Shown piece by piece: positions 10,041 to 22,510 of a stretch of 64,000 nt of DNA. Each line of letters opens with the position of its first letter. Position 1 is the first letter of the stretch. The notes beneath the pieces are model-generated. The model ran no database searches and was not told the origin of the DNA. It saw nothing but the letters and a program-made list of their open reading frames with translations. Source of the DNA: Tenrec ecaudatus (Eukaryota > Chordata > Mammalia > Afrosoricida > Tenrecidae); the NCBI RefSeq assembly GCF_050624435.1, contig NC_134545.1, forward strand, positions 90,096,563 through 90,160,562. The letters are read 5' to 3'. Both the position numbers and the translations under genes were made by a program.

Positions 10041-10813
10041 TTTTGAATGACAAAGGGAAAGACTGAAGACAAGGGCCTGGAAGTCCCCACCCCTGCAGAG
10101 GGTGTGGCCACAGCATTTGGGCTCATTCAGAAATGACAAAGAACTTCCCAAGAACACTTTGAGCTTAAACAATGCAAACAATTCCACTTACCAATACTAA
10201 ACTTATACATGATTTTCTACCAGGACAACTTCATGTTTTGTGGACCAACAGAAGGTAGTTGACAAGTATAGGCCTTTCCTGTCCAAAACTATCAGTAAAT
10301 AACAACAACAATACACATGAAAGGTATGACACCATGGAGTGTGACATATAAAAAAGAACAAGGTTGTTTGTTTTAGTTTTAAAACTCTAAGAACAGGCTG
10401 CCCTCACTCTGTGGAGGTTATAAAAATCATGTCCTAAAATAGTTGCCCTGTGAATGGTGCTGGGTATTTCCTGGCACATTTTTTACCCATGCAGATATAG
10501 AAAAACCATCAAGTGGATAAGTAAGAAAGGACACAACAAAAACAACAGTTGAAAAACACAGTACTCTTTTCTTCCCAGATGATGAATAAACAGCCTTGTA
10601 CAGAAGAAGCTGATTCTATGTTAATGGTACAGTTGAGGAACTCTCTGGCTCCCCATCTCCATTCAGGGTTTGTTTCCTTCATCTCCAAATTCCACAAAGA
10701 CTAGCTGCCCACTGTGTTTTCAACTAGCAATTGTCAAGACCTTTTGAGAGATGCTTCCTAACCTTCTCATTCTAACTACTTATCTGGGTATGACTAGATT
10801 TCCTTTATAGGCA
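10041..10813. other. unassigned sequence
   Basis: No recognised feature. Confidence 0.35.
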
Positions 10814-10848
10814 AATAGATAGATAGATAGATAGATAGACAGATAGAT
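10814..10848. repeat. (GATA)n microsatellite
   Basis: About eight ATAG units with one GACA interruption. Confidence 0.92.
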
Positions 10849-11510
10849 TTGTAATACATACATTACAACAGATGGAACGCATGAACATATAAAAATTTGT
10901 CTTCTATTAAGATATCTACAAAATGATAAAGCAATGCCATTCATATCCACGTATTAGGAGTAAAATTATTATTTTTCATTAGAAATACACCAATGGACCC
11001 AACCACGTATTTGCAAAGAGGTTTACAAATAATGTTTTCATTGGGTGGGACTCTCTGAATCCACATGGGGTTAATATTCAATCTGGTATCTTAAAGTCCA
11101 CATTGGGCAGCAAATACCATGAGGAAAGTGTGTGGTTATTGTAGGGGATTTAAGTCTACTCTAGAGGAAACGCTTTGATAGAATTCAGTGCCAATAAGAG
11201 CAGAGTGCAAAACCCAGGCAGTTGCATGTGCTTCCTCTGAACAAATTTGGAAGATATTCCTAACAGGATGTAACAATTGTTGTCTATAATATAAGAGCCC
11301 TAAGGCAGACAGAACTCTGGGATTCCTCAATTATTATATCAGAGATCAGAGGGCTATGAATAACTGTGAGTCTCTGGGGACAAGAATGTATATTGTCCTA
11401 GAGCTCTGACACTGTCATCTGAAAGCATTGGAATTGGAGACTCCCTTGGAATAGGACTTGAGCCACCAACAAGCAAGACAAACCCAGGATACGGAAGGAA
11501 GCTTGGTGGC
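10849..11510. other. unassigned sequence
   Basis: No recognised repeat or exon. Confidence 0.35.
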
Positions 11511-12032
11511 TGTGGTGGATTGAATTGTGTCCTTCACCAAGTGTGTTTCCCTATAACTAGGTCTTGATTTTCAGTATCATTTTATTATCCTTCATGTTAT
11601 GATCTAATGGAATTATTCTATGCTTTATAAATCTTAATCTTTGTACTGTAAATGAGGTAGGGTTGGTGGCAGTTAGGAGTCAAGATGCTATCTATAGAAT
11701 TAGAATCTTGAGTCAATCTGTTGATATATAAAAGAGATTAAACAAGGGAACAACCATCAGGGGACATAGTAATCCCCCACCCACACCCCTCCCCACAAAA
11801 AAAGAAGAGCCAGGAGTAGAGCTCAACCTTCTTTGACCCAGAGTTTCTGTGGTGAGAAAATCGTAGACAAAGGAGGATATTGATGATAAAGACCTAACCT
11901 AGGAATGGACAGAGACGGAATGCCTTTCACTGTAGTTGAGTTCAGATTTCTAACCTCCTGAAAGGCGAGAGAATAAATTCCTCTTGGTTAAAATCATGTA
12001 CGTGTTGTATTTCTGTTAGAGTAGCATTCAAT
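11511..12032 (+). mobile_element. ERVL-MaLR LTR
   Basis: It starts TGTGGTGGATTGAATTGTGTCC, the classic MaLR LTR opening. It continues with TATAAATCTTAATCTTTG, GCCAGGAGTAGAGCTCAAC, GATGATAAAGACC, and GAGAATAAATTCCTCTTGG near 11970, which holds the AATAAA polyadenylation signal. It ends near GTATTTCTGTTAGAGTAGCA. The polarity is plus. I found no clear target duplication or internal region. Confidence 0.75.
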
Positions 12033-12514
12033 GGCCAAAAGTACCATTTGTGCTACTTGCTGATGGTGCATTGGCTTAGACACTTAGCAGAATCCAGAAG
12101 CTCAATTATGTCGAGTATCAAAAATAAGTGCCAAATGTCCCTGTAGTTAAATTTAATGTATCTTATATTTTTGGTTCCATAATCCACTGCTATTTAAACA
12201 GTCCATGAATCTTCCTAAACCTTACTTGGGCCTCGCTTGACTTTTCATCCAATGGCGTACAATCATTTCACATAATACCACCTCTATTCCTTGATAGCAC
12301 GAAGCTGTCAATGATTATGCTTCCAAGGAACTTCTCTGACATCTTGATAATAATACAGAATAGAAAGGTGGAATAGTATTCTACCTTCTGTGTCTGTATT
12401 TCCATGTGACAGTGATCATGGTGGACCTGATGCCCTCATTAGGAACACCCTTCACCCCCAGGCTGATTATCGTCTTCTTGAGAGCATCAACCAATGATGC
12501 TTTGATCTGGGACA
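12033..12514. other. unassigned sequence
   Basis: No recognised feature. Confidence 0.35.
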
Positions 12515-13050
12515 CTCCTCATGTTCTAGTAGAGTGGACTAGAGAAACAAATCCGGTGACACTAATATATATATATACACATGTATATATATAAGCTTTA
12601 TATATCAAGAAAACATCCTAGCCCAGTCTAACTGATGTCCATAAGTCAGACACACGTCCGTAAGTCCCTTTCAGACTCACACAGCCACATGCAATGATGT
12701 AGCATGCAGGACGATCACAGACCTGTGTGCAAAGTCATGTGGATTTGAGGTTGGTGGAAACATGGCAGGGCCCCAGAAGCTCTCTGAGCCACCAGCAAGC
12801 AGGAAAGTGGAGGGAGGGAGGGAGGGAGGGAGGGAGAGAGAGCTCCAGAGAGCTATATAGTTCAGTCAGACTTCCAAGATAGTTCAGCACATGCTGACCC
12901 GATTGGCAGGCTAAAAAAGTCCACTTATATCTTCTCACAGGTACCATCTTGGCACAAAAAAAACTCTTACTGGCACAGGAGCTGATCACTTCATGTTGCA
13001 CTGTTATTCAAAACATTTTCAGTGACTAATATTTTTGAAAGAGAATGGTC
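12515..13050 (-). mobile_element. probable MaLR-like family A LTR, antisense
   Basis: GTGGACTAGAGAAACAAATCC near 12534 is the complement of the family A LTR 3' end (GGATTTGTTTCTCTA), and CAAAGTCATGTGGATTTGAGG also fits. A (GGGA)n tract lies at 12810-12836. The right boundary is not defined, so the extent is approximate. Confidence 0.5.
12810..12836. repeat. (GGGA)n tract
   Basis: Seven GGGA/GGAG units. The run explains the Ser-Leu-Pro-Pro repeats in the 88-residue antisense frame here. Confidence 0.9.
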
Positions 13051-13484
13051 TTGTTTTTCTTCCTAGTCTCTCTTAGTCTGGAAGTTCTGTGGCTCCATGT
13101 GTCTCCACGCTGACTCTGCTTGTACATGAAATGCCAGTGGCAGTATGTCACAGCAAGAAACACGCCACCACAATGCAAGGTACTCACAAACTGAGCGGCG
13201 AGTGCTGGAGTTTTGTTATTAAGTGCATCTATTTAGAATAGTAATTTCTTCTTGATTCGTTGACCCATGTATCTCTAAATATTTCTTGTTATCTCTGGTC
13301 ACATACCTTATCTTGAAGTACACAATGTATTTATTCTTTGTGTTTTCATTATGTGTCTACACATATTTCTGTCTATTTTCAACCTCCGTCATTACAATTT
13401 CTATGTTCTTTGCAATTTTGTTCTTTCTGAGAATCTCTAACTTTGTAGTTCTTACTTTCACACCCAGTAAAACAATCTCTGTGA
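13051..13484. other. unassigned T-rich sequence
   Basis: Long T/C-rich stretch whose hydrophobic open frames look like products of base composition. It could be antisense old LINE sequence, but I cannot place it. Confidence 0.3.
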
Positions 13485-13665
13485 TGAGATGTATGCGAGT
13501 TAAGAGACAGATGCTAAGTGAAAGGTCTTGGTTCAAATCCATCTCTTTTGAGAGAAAAGACCTAATGCCCTGCTTCCATAAGAATCAGAGTCTAGGGAAT
13601 TCCATGGGGCAGATTTACTTTGTATTATCAGGTCTCTATGAGCATCAGAACTGATGGGAGTGGAA
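13485..13665 (+). mobile_element. AfroSINE-like tRNA-derived SINE
   Basis: A perfect tRNA-type B box, GGTTCAAATCC, lies at about 13531, preceded by an A-box-like GCGAGTTAAGAG. The tail block TCAGGTCTCTATGAGCATCAGAACTGATGGGAGTGG corresponds to the RTE-derived GGTCGCTATGAGTCGGAA-type SINE tail. Confidence 0.75.
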
Positions 13666-14144
13666 TCATCCATCGACGACACACTTTACATTAGTGTCTT
13701 TTAATTCATTATAAATATTGGTATTGTGTTTAAGTCAACCATATTGGCAGAAGTTCTCGATCTGATTTGTTTGTTTTTATTCTCCTATATATCTTTGCCT
13801 ACTTAAGTATGGCTAATTGTACATGCATTTTGAAAACCATTTTATTTTATATCCTGGCCTTATAAATACAAAATTTATTGCATTTTACTGGTTACTCTAG
13901 AGATTAAGATACATATATTTTTTCACAGACTATCTTTGAACAATGTTCCTATTCTCATATGCTTTGTTTTCTTGTTTACACATATTCAAAGGTCATATAT
14001 GTTATCAAATCATAATTCATTATCATTGTTTTTACATTGAAAAGAAAATAGTTTTTCACAGTCTTGGGCATTCAGTAGCAAGAAACCTATAACATCTTTT
14101 AATGCCTATCAATCTGATCCTCAACGTTTGCACTGCTGCGTTAT
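13666..14144. other. unassigned AT-rich sequence
   Basis: No recognised feature. Confidence 0.35.
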
Positions 14145-14340
14145 TGCTGTTGTTCATTGTCCAGTCAATTCTGACTCCAAGGAGACCTACATAGCACACT
14201 GGAACTCCAACAACGCTTCTAGATCCATCTTCCTGCAAGCACATCACCATTTGTTTCTCCCACAGAGACACTGCGTAGGTTTGAGCTGCTGACCTCCTGT
14301 TTAGATGCTGGATGCTTAACTATTTTGCCACCTGGGTTCC
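14145..14340 (-). mobile_element. AfroSINE-like SINE, antisense
   Basis: CTGTTGTTCATTGTCCAGTC, CATCTTCCTGCAAGC, TTTGTTTCTCCCACAGAG, AGGTTTGAGCTGCTGACC and GCCACCTGGGTTCC appear in antisense SINE order. The last block is the complement of the GGA(A)CCCAGGTGGC head. Confidence 0.75.
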
Positions 14341-14699
14341 ATTGAAGTGGCATAGGACAGATTATTTTTGCCCTTATACAAAGTTGTATTAACAGAAGGT
14401 TTGAATACAGTTTGGTTAGACCTATTTACAACTGGCTTCCAATGCCTTGAAGTTCTATCAGCTTTCTCCCTCTAGTAGGAACTAACCTGTAAGATTTCTA
14501 GCTCCCGAGACTGGAAGACTTCAAATCTTGAAGACATGAAGGCTATGAGAACGTTAGATTTTAAGAATTCTAAGTCTTGGGTCTGTGACTAGGAGTAGGA
14601 GGCTTCCACATTTTGAGGGCATGAATCTTTGAGACTTGGAGATTTTGTGACCATGAGATTATGTTCCCTTGAAATTTAAGACTGTAATCCTATTTTTTC
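14341..14699. repeat. degenerate GACTTGA/GAATCTTGA-rich tract
   Basis: Between about 14500 and 14690 the sequence repeats variants of AGACTTGGAGA, AAATCTTGAAGAC, AAGTCTTGGGTC and ATCTTTGAGACTTGGAG. The theme resumes at about 15270-15330, beyond the LINE and SINE insertions. It looks like a decayed simple or short-unit repeat split by later insertions. Confidence 0.4.
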
Positions 14700-15070
14700 A
14701 CTCCCATTAAATCAATAACAAGTGTACTAATACCAAGAGAGTAAAGGGAAGGTGGAGGGGACTGGAGGGAGAACTGATCACAATAAGCTACATATAACCC
14801 CCTCCCAGGGAGATGGGCAACAGAAAAGTAGGTGACTGGGAGACACTGGTTGGCATAAGACATAAACATTTTAAAAATAAATTATCAAGGGTTCATGACG
14901 GAGGAAAGATGAGAGGGGAAAAGAGCTGACACCAAGGGCTCAAGTAGAAAGAATATATTTAGAAAATTATGATGGAAACACATGTACAAACATGTTTGAC
15001 ATAGTGGATGCATGTGTAAATTGTGATAAGAGCTATATGAGCTCTAAATAAAATGATTTTAAAAAAAAGA
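14700..15070 (+). mobile_element. LINE (probably L1) 3' end, 5'-truncated
   Basis: The text is that of the window-wide LINE 3'-end family: CAACAGAAAAGTAGGTGACTGGGAGAC, AAATTATCAAGGGTTCATGA, CTCAAGTAGAAAGAATA, TGATAAGAGCTATATGAGC, and an AATAAAATGATTTT signal followed by an A run ending at 15069. The copy is truncated at its 5' side. Confidence 0.75.
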
Positions 15071-15225
15071 TGACTCATAGTGACCCTAAAGGAGAGGATA
15101 GAATTGCCCTGTGGGTTTCTGAGACTGTAACTATTTACAGAGTAGAAAGCTTTGTCTTTCTCCCAAGGAGCTGCCAGGTGGTTTCAAACTGCTGACCTTG
15201 CAGTTAGCAATCCAATACATAAAAT
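15071..15225 (-). mobile_element. AfroSINE-like SINE, antisense
   Basis: GATGACTCATAGTGACCCTAAAGG (antisense of the AfroSINE tail), TTGCCCTGTGGGTTTCTGAGACTGTAACT, and AGGTGGTTTCAAACTGCTGACCTTG. It starts exactly where the A tail of the preceding LINE stops. Confidence 0.85.
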
Positions 15226-15324
15226 CATAAAGCAGTGATTCGCTGAAGTTGTGTGAATGTATGACAAGAAGACAGCAAGACTTTGACGTTATGAGATGTT
15301 GAAACTCAGAACTTGGGAATCAAG

Positions 15325-15515
15325 AGATTGGGTTATGTGTTGGCCTGAAAACCAAAAAGTCGGCCGTTAGAATCCACGAGCTATTCTACCAAAGAAATGA
15401 GGACTTCTGTTCTTGTAACGATTTCCAAACTTGGAAAATCACAGGGACAATTCTTCTTATTTCTATAGAGTCCCTTATAGTCTAAATCGACTTAATAGCA
15501 ATGAAGGCTTTTATT
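15325..15515 (+). mobile_element. AfroSINE-like SINE
   Basis: GGGTTATGTGTTGGCCTGAAAACCAAAAAGTCGG is the tRNA-like head with A box. The degenerate tail has TTATAGTCTAAATCGACTTAATAGCAATG, corresponding to ...ATGAGTCGGAATCGACT. Confidence 0.65.
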
Positions 15516-18238
15516 TTGAAGTGATTTCTAATTCCCCTTGGTCCTGCTTACCCAGTTAAATTCCCTTGTAAGAAAATGGCTATTGCACTTGGAGTCCCTT
15601 CAATGTTCATCGGAAGTTCAGGTGAACCCAAGAGCTTGCTTGTCCCTTGCTCTTCTTTACCCACAGGAATTGATCTACCGTGTAGACATGCCATCTCTAG
15701 CACTCATCTACTAAGAATTCCTTATCCCAGAATTTCATTTCAATCTGATCATCGCAGACTTTAAAGAAAGTCATGAAGTGTCTTGTTCTTCTTTTTCTGC
15801 TGATTTCCCAACAGTTTGGTTGGAGTGTAGATCTTTTTTTCAATCAGCCTACTTCCTAACAGGGAGTTGTACTTTCTTCGAGTTGTTAATGTCAGCTATA
15901 CGTTTCCATTTTTATTTGATTTGGTTTTATAATGGCGCGTGCTCTGCCTGAGTTTCTTCATACTGTCATATAACTTTGGCCATGTTATTAATCACAGCTA
16001 TTTCGGAGTGATTGTTTGACAACTTCAATATCAGAATTCCTCCTGATTCTCATTTATTTTCTGCTATTCTATTTGGTCTTTGGTCCATTACGTTCTTGCA
16101 TATCCTTGCTATCGTAATCACCACGCTATGATTTCTCAGCTTTCAGTTCACCAGTCTGTACTCTAGTTTGTGATTCTGTGTATGAGAATTTGCAAAAACA
16201 TCTCTGATTCCCCAACCAGCTCTGTGTTCGCTAGTCTGTGCCAATGAAGGACCCTAGCTCCTTTGAATCAAGCAGCCATCTCTTCTCAACGTCTCTTTGT
16301 TTCTGAGACCCTCTCTTCCAAGATTCTAATATTCACTATCTCTAGTCTCCCTGCTTTATCCCCATGTAAGTGCCGTAGTGACTTCTGCATACGCTGCCAT
16401 CGTACCACACAGTGGCCTTCCCACATCCACTTCTAGTTTTAAATTCCTTGTGTTGATTGAATTATTTCTGTTGAAATACTTTATATAATTTCTGGCCTCC
16501 AGAGTCCATTTTGATGGATATTCTTTGTTATTTTGCTGCTGTTGCTAAACTCTTTGATATTTTGCAGTTTCAAGAGAAAAGTTCAGTGGTTAACCAACCT
16601 CGAGCAGTTACCTTATTCCCATCATAATTGCACTGAACTTCACCTTTTGTGGAATCTGTCATTCACGCTAGTTTGCACTTATGCTCAAAGGCAGACTTTC
16701 AAAGTCAGAGTAAAGGTCTCGCTTGTGAATAAGGACTCCTATAATTTAATGCATTCTGCAATTCCATTTTGCTCTTTAACATATGAGACTGCCAATAATC
16801 TTCACTCTTATTTCATTCTGTGTAGTTTTTTGTTTGTTTGTTTTTAATGTGCTAAACTGCTGTTTTCAGTATTCAAATGCCTGAGAGAGAAAAGCCTTAT
16901 CAGATATTGGACTTATCAGTCCAGAATCCCTGCTTTTTAGAATGATGAACCTACAAATTCTTTCTTCTTTTGCATGAAAACAATCTCTTTCTTTCTCTTT
17001 TATTTGTACAAATCTTTTACCTCCTCTCAATGGAGAGTTTATATTGAAGCAAGGTCACATTCATACTGAAAATAGAACTAACTCCCTCTTGTCTTTCCAG
17101 AACCAAAGGAAAAGGCTATCAGTGTTATTTTTCTTGAATTGGTCCTCCTCAAATAACATTATAACCTAAAATAAATTTTAGCGGTATATAATCAAAGGCT
17201 TTTATGATTTTATGATATTTATTTTCCAAGTATATTTCCCTTAGAGGAACACCAACAAAGCACCGCCTGGATATCAAATTCCATTCAAGGCAATCTGAAG
17301 ACCGCTCAAAGGAAGGCTTTTCAAGAATGTCCTGGATCAAAGGAAATCCAGGGACACAGCAGACAGGGAGGAGGCAGCTCCCTTTCTTGCTTGGTTTTAT
17401 ATTTAGTGTAATAAATGATCAATTTAGAGAGATGTGTAGCTGCTCTTATAATTTCAGCTTATAAATCAAGTATGTCAATGTGATTGAGAGGTTGGCTGTA
17501 TCCATCCAATACAACAAATGAAGTAGCTTTTAAAACGAAATTTCAGTAACAAATTTTAAGTTATATGGAGATAAGTTTCCAGTATATATGGTTAAAAAAT
17601 TGAGCTATATTAATATATTATAACTTCTCAACTATGTTTATAAATGCTATAAAAGACTAGTTATCTCCAGAGAAGAATATTGAATCCAATTTTAATTTTC
17701 CTTCATGTTTTTACTGTCGATAATTTTGCACTATCATCTGTAGTAAGACATGTATCTGTGTATAGTTATAGGATTCTGAAAATAGTTTTTAAAGAGGGTA
17801 AGAAAACGAGGCTTCTGCATGGTGTTAACGCATCAATATATTTAGCCATGTCATTTTGCATAATTCACACTGACAATGATAAAAACCTCTGTGTAATTAT
17901 CCACACATTTTTTTATAGCTAGCTGTCTCCATCTCAGCCCCTTCTCACTGATCACTCAGCGCACAGGTGTCCATTTGTGTTGAGCAGATCCAACTGTCCT
18001 ACTTTCCCCTTGAAACGGTCATGGCAAGTCTGTTCTGAAGGAGACGCTGGTGGCAAAGATAGTACTTTGGATGATTCAGGATGCAAGACACTCTGACACA
18101 AGAGTCCAAGTGTGATCAGATTTAGGAGACAAGGAGCAGTATGTTTAGAGTTAGAGGCATTCCATTCCTAGGAGGAAGGACAATTAAAATGTAAATATAA
18201 TCTATGGAATATTCTCTTGAAAGTAAAAGCCAATTGAT
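15516..18238. other. long unassigned segment
   Basis: About 2.7 kb without a recognised repeat, RNA or exon. The open frames here are short and show no known motif. This is one of the best candidates in the window for unique sequence, although very old LINE remains cannot be ruled out by eye. Confidence 0.35.

Positions 18239-18265
<27 letters not shown>
18239..18265. repeat. (AC)n microsatellite
   Basis: Thirteen uninterrupted AC dinucleotides. Confidence 0.95.
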
Positions 18266-18269
<4 letters not shown>

Positions 18270-19496
18270 CATGCATATTGAATTAAATTGATCTTTAAAA
18301 AAGCACTTGGTTAAAAAATACATAAAGACAAAGACTCTTACAACATCATGCCATTTTAAAATGTCAAAAACATGTAAGAATCAAAAATTGAAAGTTAAAA
18401 ATGATATACTATATTTTATATTTATTAATAACATATTTTAAATTAGAACAAACTCAGTAATAATAAGATATTTAAATATTCAAAAGCAAAGTTGATGAGG
18501 GTATATAAAATTTTGTTATATTTTTAACTCATTGAATAGTGATCTATCATCTAGGAGAAGATGGGATATGGGATGCGACTAAGTGGAGATAACAAAGAAC
18601 TTACTTAACTAGTAAATACAAGAATTTACGGTGATTTTATCCCAAACTAAGGAAGGCGAGCAGTTCAGTTACCTGCACTCATATTCAAAGGTAAAAGGAG
18701 AAAAACAAAACAAAAACAATCATAAAATACTATGAAACAAACAACTAGGACTTCAAACCATAATTTTTATTCTGTTCTGGTGACCTTTCCAGTATTTCAC
18801 TGCAATTCAAAAGTTTCTGTTTTGTTCTCATTTTGCCTTGTTGACAAAACTGAACCGGTGCAAACTGGCATGACCATTCTGTACTGTCTGAATTTCTAGT
18901 TTATAGTCTGCAAGTGGATAACCGGGAGCAATTCCACATGAAGACATACGGTGGTCACATCTCTTAGTTATATTTCAGTAGAATAATAACAGTAAAATGT
19001 TACAATAATCAGAATTTTGTTCATCCCAACACTTTGTAATTCATTTTGAATGAAACAGTATTAAAGTATCTCCTACATGTTCATTAATAATTAGATGTAA
19101 AGGGATAATGATATACATTTTAATCATTATATCAAAGTATTTCAATACAAAGAAAACACAATATATTTAAAGATATGCTAGAATTCACTGAAACACCTAG
19201 TCGCTTTAAAAATAGCACGAATAAAATGCTCCTGAAATACTGGGCCGGTATTGAATTCACGACTTGAAATACATTTTTTGTAGGAAATTCTCAACTTGAC
19301 ACGAAAATAAAACTAAATTTTGATGATTTTCTTAAAATCAATACAAATTTCTTCATGAATTATTAAAAGTATAAATTGTGCTACTGTATTTAACCTATAA
19401 CTGCATAAAATAAAAGTGCACTAAAATGTTTAATACTTTACATTTCACTCCAGTTGTAAGTTGAGGAATTTCCATAGCATTATCTAAAATACACAT
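18266..19496. other. unassigned AT-rich sequence
   Basis: No recognised feature. Confidence 0.35.
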
Positions 19497-20225
19497 TCAT
19501 CGCACACCAGCTGGTGTGATCCTGAGGGATGGGATCAGAGATCAGGCATCAAAGACCCGCAACAAAAAACCATATTGATAGGAATGAGGGGGTGGCAAGG
19601 TGGAGACCCAAAGCCCATCTGTAGATAATTGTACACCTCCTTACAGATAGTGGGGGGAGGAAGCATTAAAAAACTAGAGGAAAGGTGTATGTTTCATCAG
19701 TACTATACTGCAACCTGACTGGCTCATTTCTTCCTTCCCCCACTATCATGACCCCAATTCTACCTTACAAATCCGGCTAGACCAGAGGATATACACTGGT
19801 ACAGATAAGAGCTCCCAATACAGGGAATCCAGGACAGATAAACCCTGCAGGACCAATTATGAAAGTAACAATACCAGGAGGGTAGGTGGGAATGTCTGGT
19901 GCGAAAGGGGAAGCCAATCACAATGACTGACATATAACACACACACACACACACAGAGTCTTTCAAGGGGTGAACAACAGAAAAGTAGGTGAAGGGAGAC
20001 AGTGGTCAGTGTAAGACATGAAGAAAAAATATTTTGTAAATTATCAAAGGTTCATGAAGGTAAGAAGATTGGGGAGGGAGGAAAAAAAGAGACAGAAGCT
20101 GATACTCAGGGCTCAAGTAGAAAGAAAATGTCTTGAAAATGATGATGACAACTTATGTACAAATGTGCTTGACACAACAATGTATGTGATGAGAGCCCCC
20201 AATAAAATGTTTGTTTGCTTTTTTC
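19497..20225 (+). mobile_element. LINE (probably L1) 3' end, 5'-truncated
   Basis: About 730 bp of the LINE 3'-end family: GGGATCAGAGATCAGGCATCAAAGACC, GGTGGAGACCCAAAGCCCATCTGTAG, CACTATCATGACCCCAATTCTACCTTACAAATC, TAGACCAGAGGATATACACTGGTACAGATA, TTATCAAAGGTTCATGAAGG, and finally CCCCCAATAAAATG with a T/A-rich tail. An AC microsatellite (19937-19955) has grown inside it. Confidence 0.85.
19937..19955. repeat. (AC)n microsatellite inside the LINE 3' end
   Basis: Nine AC units replace the CATATAACCCCCTCCC stretch seen in sister copies. Confidence 0.9.
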
Positions 20226-20747
20226 AAAATAAACATTTATTGCAAATTTCCAGATCTAATTTGTACCTAATTACATAGTTCATTAAGAAAATTCCATTGC
20301 AATAAATTATAATTATACCTAATTAAAGATTAGTCCCTATTATTTTAAAATTTAAACTATCCCTCGTGAGATGAATTTCAAACCTGAGAAAGCTCTCTCA
20401 ACATTGACCCCAAGTAACTGGTGCATCTACAATTACCATTCCTTCAATGTCATACAGTGGGATTTGTGGGTAATTTTCTTCCTAGAATTCCTCTCAACTC
20501 TGTACATTGGCAAAACGTGTTAGTATAGACTTTGTATTAACAACACAATCATTAGATTTCAATTTAACTTTAAAACATTTCATTAAAAAACACTGTCTAA
20601 TCAACATCATCATTTGAAAAGAGAATATTTCATTAATTACTTTGTGTTGTACTTTATTATTGTTACATTTTCAGTACACTTCAATTTTCAGATTTTCTAT
20701 CATTTCCCAAATGCTTTTATTTAATATGGCCTCCACCTCAAATTCAA
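20226..20747. other. unassigned AT-rich sequence
   Basis: No recognised feature. Confidence 0.35.
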
Positions 20748-20965
20748 GTCATTCTGGTGGCCTAGTGGGTATGTGCTGGGCTGCTAACCACAAGGTCAGC
20801 AGTTCAAAAGCACCAGCAGCTCCTTTGGAGACAGGTAAGTCTTTCTAATTTTAGAAAAGCTTACAATCTCAGAAACCCATAGGGGCAATTCTGCCTTGTC
20901 TTATTTGGTCACTGGAATCAGAATTGATTCTATGGCACTGGGTTGGAGTTTTCTCCTTAAGTTCA
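20748..20965 (+). mobile_element. AfroSINE
   Basis: Clear match to the AfroSINE: GGTGGCCTAGTGGGTATGTG (A-box region), GGGCTGCTAACCACAAGGTC, AGCAGTTCAAAAGCACCAGC (B-box region), ACAATCTCAGAAACCCATAGG, GGCAATTCTGCCTTGTC and GAATTGATTCTATGGCACTGG. It is about 215 bp and plus oriented. Confidence 0.92.
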
Positions 20966-22299
20966 GGACAAATTATAGTTTGTTAATGAGGATCAATAAA
21001 GTGCTCCTAATGTGCTATTATTTTCAGTGGCAACCCTTTCCCTGGTGTTATACTTTCCAGTGTGTTTACCAATCTATTGTTAAATGTTTCCACTTTTAGC
21101 TTAGTTCCCACCGCTTTCCAAAAACATTGGCCATGGTTAATTATTCACAATGTGCAATCTTACTGTAACATTTTCCAAAGGTTTTAAAATTTCAAAATTA
21201 ATTTGATCATTTATTACTTGAAATGCTAGATTTCCTTTTATTTTCATCTAATACACTGCTGTGTTATTTGTACCCTACTATGATGTCATCTTGTTGGGTA
21301 ACCCAGTGCATGTCTCCTTAAGTTATTTTCAGAAAATTTGGTAGACCGTGTTGGACTACAAAGTATTCAAGTAAGTTCATGATATTCTCCTAAATATTCT
21401 TCCAGTTCAGCAACCTTTCTTGCATCTTTAATAAATAATTGAAGTGTGTGCACGCAAACTTACTACCAGTCAATCTTTTATGACTCTTGTGGATTTTACC
21501 CCCTCTGTGACAGTTAATGCCTGTAATTCAGCATGCTCTTATCCTGCCATTTGCAATTTGATTTCACTATCATTTCTGAGGAAATCAACAAATGTAATCA
21601 TCCTCCAGCTATTTTCATGCTTACAGGATAAAGATGTAAATCAATGTTACACTTTTCAAAATGTTGAGATATAGTGCTTTTTCTGTATATACCTACCTTT
21701 CTTGCAGTTCCAGTGTCACACCTGTATGTTATCATCACATGTGAACGGTGAACTTCTTAGAGTTCAAGAGCTCATCTGCTGTCAACCTCCACTTCCAATG
21801 AGAATATTCATTTCCACAATTACTCCTAAGTTCAGAGGTAAATTTGGGGGTTGAGGTAATTTTGTGTTGGATGAAACATTTTGACCAATTGAAGTAATAA
21901 TTGGATTTAAAATAGTACACAATATTGAATATTCAATTAACTTAAATGAGCGGCCATTAATAGTAACTAATTGAATACATACATGGACATATTTCACCTT
22001 AAGACATTCTGGAATGACAAGCTCATCTAATATTTTGTGTTGCTTATTTAGAATATTTCTGTCACTCTGTCAACCTTCTTTGTCTTGTTGCTTTGGACTA
22101 TATTATATTCATCTGCATGCTGATAATTCACTACATGGTTATTAACCATATCTGTGTTGCTAAGTTACATGTGCTTGTACTTTCAATATTTTAACACTTA
22201 ATAATTTCACAACATGAATTTTTTTCTCATTCATTCCATACTAGGATCCAAGGGATGAAAATTTGGGCCTATTTTATAATTACTCTATGTGTTCAGGAA
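20966..22299. other. unassigned AT-rich segment
   Basis: About 1.3 kb with no recognised repeat or exon. Several short open frames are without motifs. Confidence 0.35.
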
Positions 22300-22510
22300 A
22301 TACCAATCCCTGTCAACGACATCATGCTCAGTAATGTAAACGGTCAGCACAAACGAGAAAGGTCCTCAGTGAGATGTATTTGCCTAGTGGCTACAGAAAT
22401 GGGCTCAAAGGTGGCGCTGATTCTGAAGATGGTGCAGCTCTGGTATCATTCTACTGGATGTCAGGCTGCTGTGAGTGAAACCGGTTCAACCCCTAACAAC
22501 GGCTACATGT
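22300..22510 (+). mobile_element. RTE (BovB-like) LINE 3' end
   Basis: CGACATCATGCTCAGTAATG, GGTCAGCACAAACGAGAAAGG, CTCAGTGAGATGTATTTGCCTAGTGGCTACAG, GGATGTCAGGCTGCTGTGAGTGAAACCGG and CCCTAACAACGG reproduce the RTE terminal segment through to its ACCTAACAAC end. Confidence 0.75.
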
